Source: CBDUBU01 sp965365465 (GTDB lineage: Bacteria > Bacteroidota > Rhodothermia > Rhodothermales > DASSAV01). Taken from it: a DNA stretch of 6,982 nt. The notes beneath the pieces are model-generated. The model searched no databases, had not been told where the DNA came from, and saw nothing but the letters and a program-made list of their open reading frames with translations. Of the stretch, positions 1-3,953 are shown one piece after another. The stretch covers positions 1 through 6,982 of the forward strand of contig CBDUBU010000218.1 of assembly GCA_965365465.1 (NCBI GenBank). The letters run 5' to 3'. Positions within the stretch are counted from its first letter, which is position 1. Each line of letters starts with the position of its first letter. Position numbers and translations under genes: made by a program.

Positions 1-146
1 GCTCGCTCGACCTCGACCGTGTCCTGTATGACCAAGAGGCGGTTCGGGAAGCCATTCTAGAAGGACATATCCCGAACGAACACGATGCCGCCTTCGCTTA
101 CCTGATGCGCATAAAGGATGAGGTGCTGGCCGAAGCGGCGCGGTAA
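1..146 (+). CDS. C-terminal end of an unrecognised gene (partial)
   Basis: An open frame enters from the left edge (first complete codon at base 3) and stops at TAA 144-146, giving 47 residues. The visible tail is hydrophilic and probably helical: it begins SLDLDRVLYDQ, passes through a GHIPNEHDAAFAY segment and ends DEVLAEAAR. I do not recognise the family. It is read as coding because the frame stays open to the edge and its composition suits a helical C-terminus. Bases 147-273 follow without a convincing gene. A 31-codon frame at 118-213 overlaps this end in another phase, and I cannot tell whether it is a frameshifted tail or chance. No clear terminator follows, so read-through into the next gene is possible. 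Confidence 0.5.
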   Translation, partial: SLDLDRVLYDQEAVREAILEGHIPNEHDAAFAYLMRIKDEVLAEAAR

Positions 147-273
147 CGCCGAACGTAATATTGCGGTGAACAACTTCCTCAAGGTTGAACCGGAACGCCT
201 GCGCCGAATCTAAACAAGCAGGAAACCGACTCCGACGCGGCAATCATACCTGTATCATACGAAAGCATTCCTC

Positions 274-432
274 ATGGATATCCTGCGCATTATCCTCTCT
301 GTCATTATCCCTCCGCTCGGCGTATTTCTTCAGGTCGGGCTGGGGTTTCAATTCTGGCTAAACATCCTGCTTACGCTGCTTGGATACATCCCCGGCCTGA
401 TCCACGCCATCTGGATCATTGCAAAACGATAG
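274..432 (+). CDS. yqaE: PMP3/YqaE-family (UPF0057) small membrane protein
   Basis: This 52-residue protein matches the PMP3/UPF0057 family along its whole length. It opens MDILRIILSVIIPPLG, continues VFLQVGLGFQFWLNILLTL and closes with a GYIPG turn and IIAKR. That gives two transmembrane helices (about residues 4-20 and 27-48) joined by a short loop, the usual size and layout of the family. Homologues are stress-induced plasma-membrane peptides: yeast Pmp3 affects membrane potential and salt tolerance, and bacterial members such as E. coli YqaE respond to salt or envelope stress. ATG 274 is chosen because it gives the family's N-terminus exactly; no good Shine-Dalgarno precedes it. The gene ends 13 bases before a strong bidirectional terminator, so it is probably the end of its transcript. 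The family assignment is firm; the role in this organism is inferred. Confidence 0.93.
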   Translation: MDILRIILSVIIPPLGVFLQVGLGFQFWLNILLTLLGYIPGLIHAIWIIAKR

Positions 433-445
433 AATGCCGGAACAG

Positions 446-488
446 AAAAGCAGCGCTGCGCCTGTCATGGGGGCGCAGCGCTGCTTTT
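446..488. terminator. Bidirectional rho-independent terminator
   Basis: The arms at 446-462 and 472-488 are perfect 17-base inverted repeats (AAAAGCAGCGCTGCGCC and its complement) around a 9-base loop. The A4 tract on the left and T4 tract on the right make the hairpin a terminator from either side. It lies between convergent genes: the PMP3-like gene ends at 432 on the + strand and the hypothetical gene ends at 515 on the minus strand. It can therefore serve both. Confidence 0.92.
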
Positions 489-514
489 GCGGCTGCCGTT
501 TTTTCGAGCCGGGT

Positions 515-922
515 CTACTCGTCCTCCGCCTCTTCCGGAAGGGGACGCACGTCCCAGGTAAGCATGGTTTCGATGTCCACGTAATCTTCCTCCCCTTCAG
601 GATCTGTGAATATATAATCGCCGAACTGGTCGCGCTGCGCCTGCGGGATGCGCCGCCATTTCATGCCCTCCCGATCCTCGAACTCGTCCGGATACGGATT
701 GTCGAGGCGGTAGTTGGGATGATACGAGCGGTACGTCTTGGATGCCTCATAAAGAGCGGCCCGCCGAGCGCCCGCCTTTGTGATGCTTCTTCCTTCTACT
801 TTGAAAGGAGCAATGGTGATGCTGGCTTCAAAAAGCCCGTCTTCAACCTCCGTATACTCCGGTCGCATGACCTTAAAATCGTCAGGATGGGGATAAGCAC
901 TGCGTTCGTTGAGATCGTACAT
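515..922 (-). CDS. Hypothetical protein, 135 aa, acidic C-terminus
   Basis: I do not recognise the family. The protein is 135 residues, soluble in appearance, with no signal peptide or membrane segment. It has an N-terminal YDLNERSAYPHPDDF stretch, then alternating segments (EASITIAPFKVEGRSI, about 32-47) that look like beta strands. A basic helix follows (AGARRAALYEASKTYRSY, 50-67), then a Pro/Tyr/Asp-rich linker and a strongly acidic tail (PEEAEDE). The start at 922 is supported by AGAGG about 9 bases upstream, with a second AGAGGT directly against the ATG. The gene stands alone and converges on the PMP3-like gene across the shared terminator. A 14-base palindrome lies 41-54 bases upstream of the start and may be an operator. 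The good ribosome site, clean terminator and plausible composition make it a real gene of unknown function. Confidence 0.78.
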   Translation of the reverse strand: MYDLNERSAYPHPDDFKVMRPEYTEVEDGLFEASITIAPFKVEGRSITKAGARRAALYEASKTYRSYHPNYRLDNPYPDEFEDREGMKWRRIPQAQRDQFGDYIFTDPEGEEDYVDIETMLTWDVRPLPEEAEDE

Positions 923-962
923 ACCTCTTTTCCTCTGGTTGGGTAATCTTTTTTCTGCTCCG

Positions 963-986
963 GAAACCGTGGTTTCGCAGACTGCG
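963..986. promoter_or_regulatory. Two adjacent palindromes, possible operator
   Basis: GAAACC-GT-GGTTTC (963-976) is a perfect dyad. It is followed at once by CGCAG-A-CTGCG (976-986), a second perfect dyad sharing one base. They lie upstream of the minus-strand hypothetical gene, whose start codon is at 922. The first has the same GAAAC...GTTTC half-sites as a dyad in front of the DUF6483-like gene (5960-5976). An operator role is inferred from symmetry and position only. Confidence 0.35.
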
Positions 987-1095
987 ATACCCGTGAATCT
1001 ACTGTACCTGTCTACACTTTACTATCCCGAATCGGATCCGTTCTTTCAGATAAGTCGGTTCAACCGTTACGGATTAATAATTTTTTTGGTTGTAC

Positions 1096-1124
1096 TTGAT
1101 TTTCCTGCCCTGTCGTTTCTTAAT
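1096..1124 (+). promoter_or_regulatory. Weak candidate promoter for the acidic-protein gene
   Basis: TTGATT (1096-1101) and CTTAAT (1119-1124) are separated by 17 bases inside the most AT-rich part of the intergenic region. They lie about 80 bases upstream of the ATG at 1204. Each box matches the sigma70 consensus at four of six bases. Initiation would be near 1131. No better pairing was found, but this one could be chance. Confidence 0.25.
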
Positions 1125-1203
1125 TCAACCGCAGACCGATGAAATCATACGTTATGGTGGAAGATTCTTCTTGCACCTTTCATCCACAAGCAGACCCAGA
1201 CCT

Positions 1204-1443
1204 ATGACTGTGACTACATCATTTGATACTGAAGAGATGGCCGACATGCCTGTGTTCATGGCCGTCGAGGACGAGGACGACGACTTCGTCGATTTCGAGG
1301 ACGAGGACGACGACTTCGAGGACGATGATGACTTCGAGGACGAGGATGAGGACGACTTCGAGGATGAAGACGAGGACGACGACTTCGAGGATGAAGACGA
1401 GTTCTATGAGGACGACGACGACTTCGAGGACGAAGAGATCTGA
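1204..1443 (+). CDS. Extremely acidic Asp/Glu-Phe repeat protein
   Basis: The 79-residue product contains 31 Asp and 20 Glu and no Lys, Arg or His. A near-normal N-terminus (MTVTTSFDTEEMADMPVFMAV, residues 1-21) precedes a 58-residue tail of irregular units of the type FEDEDDD. Phe recurs at 28, 31, 38, 44, 52, 61, 67 and 74. There is no signal peptide or membrane segment. ATG 1204 is chosen over an upstream in-frame ATG at 1090 because that extension would cross the likely promoter zone and has a quite different composition. No Shine-Dalgarno is obvious. A strong terminator follows. Function is unknown. Such tails can bind cations or basic proteins, mimic DNA, or arise by repeat expansion, and which applies here cannot be told from sequence. 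Complementary-strand frames are open only because the GAC/GAG repeats lack stops in every phase. Confidence 0.75.
   Translation: MTVTTSFDTEEMADMPVFMAVEDEDDDFVDFEDEDDDFEDDDDFEDEDEDDFEDEDEDDDFEDEDEFYEDDDDFEDEEI
1265..1437 (+). repeat. Imperfect tandem GAC/GAG-TTC repeats within the acidic gene
   Basis: The coding tail is built of short direct repeats based on GACGACTTCGAGGA. A 24-base block (starting TCGAGGACGAGG) occurs identically at 1265-1288 and 1295-1318, and variants with GAT or GAA third positions continue to about 1437. The units differ by whole codons (6 to 9 residues between Phe codons), consistent with in-frame slippage or unequal recombination. Confidence 0.8.
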
Positions 1444-1468
1444 GCACAGGAGCCTGTACTCACCCTTC

Positions 1469-1500
1469 AAAGCCCTGGCCCGGTAAGGCCGGGGCTTTTT
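1469..1500 (+). terminator. Rho-independent terminator, 13 bases before the next start codon
   Basis: AAAGCCCTGGCC (1469-1480) pairs with GGCCGGGGCTTT (1487-1498) across a 6-base loop. This 12-base-pair stem has a single G-U pair, and the run of five T ends at 1500. It ends the acidic-protein transcript (stop at 1443). The response-regulator ATG is at 1514, so no promoter fits between hairpin and gene. Confidence 0.88.
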
Positions 1501-1513
1501 ATTCCCTGGCAGG

Positions 1514-1903
1514 ATGGCGCAGAAGATACTCGTTATTGAGGATCATTCGATGGTGCTCAGTATCCTCATGGATATTCTGAACGCTAACGGGTTCGAGGCG
1601 TTGGGGGCAGCCAGGGGAGGGATCGGACTTGAACTCGCACGCGAGCATCGCCCGGATGTCATCGTAAGTGACTACTACATGCCGGACACGAACGGGATAG
1701 CCGTGCTGGCAGAGGTGCGCGCCCACCCTGAAACGGCGACGATTCCTTTCGTGATGATGTCGATGGAATCAGGAAGCTGGCTGCAGGAAAAGGCTTTGAA
1801 AGCAGGCGCGGATGCGTTTCTGTGTAAACCTTTCGGATGCGACGAGCTTACTGCAACGCTTCATGCCTTGCTGGAAAAGACCCGGCGCACGCAGCGCAGT
1901 TGA
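1514..1903 (+). CDS. Stand-alone receiver-domain response regulator
   Basis: The 129-residue protein is a single REC domain with no output domain, like CheY or Spo0F. It takes a phosphoryl group from a histidine kinase or phosphotransferase and signals by protein contact. Active-site residues are all present: acidic pair Glu9-Asp10 (LVIEDH), phosphoacceptor Asp53 (VSDYYMPD), switch Ser83 (MMSMES) and Lys105 followed by the usual Pro (LCKPF). ATG 1514 is the only possible start: an in-frame TAA lies at 1484-1486 with no GTG or TTG between. The AGG before it touches the ATG, too close for a normal Shine-Dalgarno. A terminator ends 13 bases upstream, so expression must come by read-through or from a promoter inside or before the hairpin. 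It aligns without gaps from the first residues through Lys105 with the receiver at 3263-3682. No kinase gene is in the window. Confidence 0.93.
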   Translation: MAQKILVIEDHSMVLSILMDILNANGFEALGAARGGIGLELAREHRPDVIVSDYYMPDTNGIAVLAEVRAHPETATIPFVMMSMESGSWLQEKALKAGADAFLCKPFGCDELTATLHALLEKTRRTQRS

Positions 1904-1923
1904 ACAAGGAGGGGTCGGCGCGA

Positions 1924-2064
1924 TCAGCCGCCAGGCATGGCTAACTCCTTGTCCACCACCGCCGCTCTTTTTGCGAGGGCATCATCGGCGGTGCAGAAGT
2001 AGTCAGTCTCAGCCTCAACTGCGACCGCCAGGTGAAGTGCATCAGCGTCGTCACAGTCTAACAC
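1924..2064 (-). pseudogene. Truncated PIN-domain (VapC-like) remnant
   Basis: Read on the minus strand, 46 codons run from 2064 to TGA at 1924-1926 and spell the second half of a PIN domain. DADALHLAVAVEA matches the conserved D-ALHLA helix, with the third metal-binding acidic residue. DYFCTADDALAKRA matches the strand and T-x-DD motif with the last acidic residues. PIN proteins of this type are usually Mg-dependent RNases of VapBC toxin-antitoxin pairs. The first half, with the N-terminal catalytic Asp, is absent. The frame is closed by TGA at 2086-2088, has no ATG, and the bases beyond about 2060 do not read as PIN. No antitoxin gene is adjacent. The break coincides with the dyad element at 2056-2141, suggesting rearrangement cut the gene. 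The PIN match is from memory of the family. Confidence 0.6.
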
Positions 2065-2141
2065 AGTGTTCAGAATGCATAATGCTCACAATCAGCGTCA
2101 GACGGCGCAGCCGGCCCGGCCGCTGCATTACGTTGTTAGCC
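2056..2141 (-). repeat. attC-like dyad element behind the GIY-YIG gene
   Basis: Starting within the stop codon of the GIY-YIG gene, the minus strand reads GGCTAACAACGT, then a CAGCG arm (2121-2125). A GC-rich centre containing GGCTGCGC (2105-2112) follows, then the pairing CGCTG arm (2093-2097), ATTATGC (2077-2083) and GTTAGAC (2056-2062). Outer complementary core-like boxes, an inner pair of arms, 65-86 bases in total and a position at the stop codon are the features of integron attC recombination sites. GTTAGAC fits the GTTRRRY core; ATTATGC would fit with one change; GGCTAAC misses RYYYAAC at one base. No integrase gene is in view, so attC identity is only a proposal. Confidence 0.38.
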
Positions 2142-2953
2142 TAGTTTCTGTTGTAGCCATGCTCGCGCGTAAGAAGCGCATGTTTCCAGTGTGCTTCTCG
2201 GGCACGCACGATGTCATCTGGAGTAGACATGAGCATTACCTCCAAAAGTGCGAAACGAAAATGCTCGCGTGCGTACTTTAGGCCCTTGCTCTGGACAAGA
2301 TTCACCAGTCCCTCATTCCATCCATGTCCGGTTTCGAGGTAGCAAGCCCAACGTGACCATATACCAGCGTCACCATAGGCCGAACCAATGTATTGTTTGC
2401 CGTTCGACTTGTCCGAGATCACGTATATGCCCTTGATGTTCTGAAGCGCAGCTTGCCAGTCAGCACGTTTGGTGAGGAATACTGCTTCGAGAGTACCGAA
2501 ATCATGGTTGATGTGCTCAAAGCCTGGAAAGCGCTCACCAGAGTAAACCTGCGGGAACAGTTCCGTGACCGTAAATTGACCAAGATATGATTCAAGCTTG
2601 AAGGCCCGGCCTCGCATACCCTGATAGCGGTGAAAAGATGCTAACAGACGGCCGACATACTTTTGGAGCCGGGCGTCCGACTGAAGCTTATATCCATCGC
2701 TGCGCCTCTCGATGACATCGAAGGCTCCGCCAAACAACCAAGCGTCTGACCTCGGGTAGAACTCTATAAAAGAGAGCACACGTGGCCTTGTCCAGTCATT
2801 CCTTCTCCCCCTCCACTCGTTCCAGCCAAGCCAGTTGTTGGGATGGCTGACAAACTTATCTAGTGGATGCTCTCCCTCCGGGTTTTGACATGCCAGGTGT
2901 AACTTGTATTCCTCCGGCGCCGAAATAGTCAGGATGTCGTTCAGAAGAATCAT
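2141..2953 (-). CDS. GIY-YIG nuclease family protein
   Basis: The 270-residue protein carries a GIY-YIG domain at its C-terminus (about 172-270). The GIY motif is Gly175-Ile176-Tyr177, YIG is Tyr188-Ile189-Gly190, and a conserved Arg lies at 201. The catalytic Glu is Glu253 in a REAHWKHAL helix, and the closing N-x-N (GYNRN) places Asn268. All expected active-site residues are present, so metal-dependent cleavage of nucleic acid is likely. The N-terminal 170 residues are a separate, Trp- and Arg-rich region that I cannot assign; it may be a target-recognition domain. The whole resembles the family where a variable front precedes GKQYIGSAYG. Start 2953 has no Shine-Dalgarno. GC is near 50% by eye, lower than the neighbours, and the gene lies between two related dyad elements with a broken PIN gene beyond, so acquisition by transfer is likely. 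The target (own DNA, foreign DNA or a mobile element) cannot be told. Confidence 0.85.
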   Translation of the reverse strand: MILLNDILTISAPEEYKLHLACQNPEGEHPLDKFVSHPNNWLGWNEWRGRRNDWTRPRVLSFIEFYPRSDAWLFGGAFDVIERRSDGYKLQSDARLQKYVGRLLASFHRYQGMRGRAFKLESYLGQFTVTELFPQVYSGERFPGFEHINHDFGTLEAVFLTKRADWQAALQNIKGIYVISDKSNGKQYIGSAYGDAGIWSRWACYLETGHGWNEGLVNLVQSKGLKYAREHFRFALLEVMLMSTPDDIVRAREAHWKHALLTREHGYNRN

Positions 2954-2967
2954 TATGGAATCATGTC

Positions 2968-2981
2968 AGCGGTTAGCCGCT
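2968..2981. repeat. Small palindrome before the GIY-YIG gene
   Basis: AGCGG-TTAG-CCGCT is a perfect 5-base-pair dyad located 15-28 bases upstream of the GIY-YIG start codon. It includes GTTAGCC (2972-2978), which also occurs at the other end of the gene (2135-2141) in the same orientation. A second hairpin, ACCCAC-CCAT-GTGGGT, follows at 2982-2997. These could be transcript hairpins, operators or parts of the flanking element. Confidence 0.4.
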
Positions 2982-3010
2982 CACCCACCCATGTGGGTCG
3001 CCTCTAAAGT

Positions 3011-3052
3011 GGCGCTGCCCGCGCAGCCAGGGCTTCAGCGACCGACGTTGTT
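3011..3052 (-). repeat. Second attC-like dyad element, behind the HMA gene
   Basis: On the + strand this reads CGCTG (3013-3017), GCGCAGCC (3021-3028), CAGCG (3036-3040), four bases, ACGTTGTT (3045-3052). The element at 2093-2137 has the same order: dyad arm, GCGCAGCC, dyad arm, four bases, ACGTTGTT. Both 8-base blocks are identical and their spacing is 16 here against 17 there. It begins about 17 bases after the stop codon of the minus-strand HMA gene, much as the other begins at the GIY-YIG stop. Its outer core boxes are poor (minus-strand GAAC on one side, TTTAGAG on the other). If it is an attC site, it is decayed. Confidence 0.4.
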
Positions 3053-3069
3053 CGTTACGGGGCCATGTT

Positions 3070-3294
3070 TCACGCGCCTTCAGGCTCCAGGTGAGGCGTA
3101 TAACCGGCCTCGTCGATGGCCTGTGTCACGGAGGCGCGGGTAGTCCTCTCCGGATCATAGCTGACTCGGGCCAGACCGATCTCTACGTTCTCGACTTCCA
3201 GGCTTTCCACTTTTTTCAGGGCTTCTTCCACAGCGCGAACGCAATGGGTGCAGCTCATCCCTTCAATGCGTATCGTCTCCGTCCTTCTGTTCAT
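3070..3294 (-). CDS. Heavy-metal-associated (HMA, CopZ-like) protein
   Basis: The 74-residue protein is one HMA domain of the ferredoxin-like beta-alpha-beta-beta-alpha-beta fold. The metal site is the GMSCTHC loop (Cys15 and Cys18) after the first strand (ETIRIEG). Helix 1 is VRAVEEALKKV, strands 2-3 run ENVEIGLARVSYDPE, helix 2 is SVTQAIDEAG, and YTPHLE ends the fold. Such proteins carry Cu(I) or another soft metal ion to P-type ATPases or regulators, or bind mercury. No ATPase lies in the window, so the partner is unknown. The start at 3294 lies within the 3' end of the receiver gene (32-base overlap, different frame), with only a weak purine-rich ribosome site. The two are therefore probably co-transcribed and translationally coupled. 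Metal specificity cannot be read from the motif. Confidence 0.92.
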   Translation of the reverse strand: MNRRTETIRIEGMSCTHCVRAVEEALKKVESLEVENVEIGLARVSYDPERTTRASVTQAIDEAGYTPHLEPEGA

Positions 3295-3682
3295 GGCGTA
3301 TTTTCTTTTTCCCAGGTGAGATTTCGTCCAGCGTAGATATAATCGTCGAAATCAGGTCGCCGGTTCCCTTGAGAGCAAATCGCTTGATGCCTGCCTCGAA
3401 AGCACGTCCCCGGATGTGCAGGCTGTCGTCCATGGTCATCAGCAGGAAGGGGATGCCTGCGGTGAGCGGGTCGCTATGCAGTCGCTCAAACACCTGAATC
3501 CCGTCGAGATCCGGCAGATGGAAGTCGCTGACGATCAGGTCGGGCAGGCTCCGTTGCGCCTCTGCTATGCCCGCCGCGCCGTTGAGAGCGCTTGTAAAGG
3601 CAATCCCGAAGGTTTCGAGTATCAGCTCCGTGGCTTCGAGAAACATGGGGTGGTCTTCAATGACCAGAATCGTTTTCTGCAT
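3263..3682 (-). CDS. Stand-alone receiver-domain protein, atypical Lys-Gly switch
   Basis: This 139-residue protein is a REC domain (about 3-122) followed by a short charged tail (SPGKKKIRHEQKDGDDTH) and no output domain. Phosphorylation-site residues are intact: Glu9-Asp10, Asp53 (VSDFHLPD), Thr83 (LMTMDD) and Lys105. Lys105 is followed by Gly instead of the nearly invariant Pro (FALKGTG), which removes the usual cis-peptide bond and may change switching. The ungapped match to the receiver at 1514-1903, with identical numbering of all key residues, marks them as probable paralogues. The start at 3682 gives the standard receiver N-terminus (MQKTILVIEDH); no strong Shine-Dalgarno precedes it. 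It leads a two-gene unit with the HMA gene. A link between phosphorelay and metal handling is suggested only by adjacency. No kinase is in the window. Confidence 0.92.
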   Translation of the reverse strand: MQKTILVIEDHPMFLEATELILETFGIAFTSALNGAAGIAEAQRSLPDLIVSDFHLPDLDGIQVFERLHSDPLTAGIPFLLMTMDDSLHIRGRAFEAGIKRFALKGTGDLISTIISTLDEISPGKKKIRHEQKDGDDTH

Positions 3683-3885
3683 AGGCTTCAGCGGTTGCCA
3701 TCGGACAAGATTTTCAGGCGCAGGAAATGCCCCTTGATGCCTGACCTCCGAATGGGTTGACAGAAGGTAAGGTTCCCCTCGTGAAGAATACGCAAAACAG
3801 AACCGGGAGCATTACTTTTCAAACTGGCTCAATCATCGCCCCGGTGCGCATTCGCCGTATGCGTCGCAAAAGAAGCAGAAGGCGG

Positions 3886-3916
3886 TTTGACAATGCCGCC
3901 GGGAAGCGCGAATTTG
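3886..3916 (+). promoter_or_regulatory. Candidate Bacteroidota-type promoter
   Basis: TTTG (3886-3889), 19 bases, then CGAATTTG (3909-3916) fits the Bacteroidota pattern TTTG-N19-TAnnTTTG except for the TA. The same bases offer TTGACA (3887-3892) with GAATTT 17 bases on as a sigma70-like reading. Initiation near 3922 would leave about 30 bases of leader before the ATG at 3954. Bases 3683-3953 otherwise hold no supported gene. Confidence 0.42.
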
Positions 3917-3953
3917 AAGCGTTTTTTCTCACAGGCTCTGCAAAGGTAGCGTT

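Larger units (their letters stand above)
923..1203. other. Divergent intergenic region
   Basis: These 281 bases separate a minus-strand gene from a + strand gene and must hold both promoters. They contain two palindromes (963-976 and 976-986) and an AT-rich block around 1071-1125 that is the likeliest promoter zone for the acidic-protein gene. The best sigma70-like pairing I find there is TTGATT (1096-1101), 17 bases, CTTAAT (1119-1124), which is weak. No convincing gene is seen: open frames crossing the region have no ribosome site and lack protein-like composition. Confidence 0.5.

Noticed and set aside
118..213. A 31-codon + strand frame overlapping the first partial gene
   Set aside because: It has no ribosome site, starts inside the other gene and has no recognisable homology. 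It could be a frameshifted tail but cannot be supported.
419..946. A 175-codon + strand frame over the terminator and hypothetical gene
   Set aside because: It reads through a strong terminator and is antisense to a gene with a good ribosome site.
909..1142. A 77-codon + strand frame crossing the divergent intergenic region
   Set aside because: No ribosome site, it overlaps the start of a supported minus-strand gene, and it contains the palindromes and promoter zone.
1090..1203. N-terminal extension of the acidic protein from ATG 1090
   Set aside because: The extra 38 residues differ sharply in composition, cross the AT-rich likely promoter zone, and ATG 1204 gives a coherent protein.
1265..1437. 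The repeat block as a CRISPR or minisatellite array
   Set aside because: The repeats are in-frame codon repeats of irregular length with no unique spacers.
2135..2978. GTTAGCC at 2135-2141 and 2972-2978 as target-site duplications of a transposon
   Set aside because: There are no terminal inverted repeats or transposase, and the second copy is part of a local palindrome, so a 7-base match can be chance.
3757..3789. TTGACA at 3757-3762 as a promoter
   Set aside because: No acceptable -10 box lies 16-18 bases downstream, and it is far from the next start codon.
3683..3835. About 45 minus-strand codons ending just before the second receiver gene, with a GNLTFCQPI stretch recalling a histidine-kinase end
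   Set aside because: It is closed upstream by a stop, has no start codon, and the resemblance to a kinase C-terminus is too slight to support a remnant.
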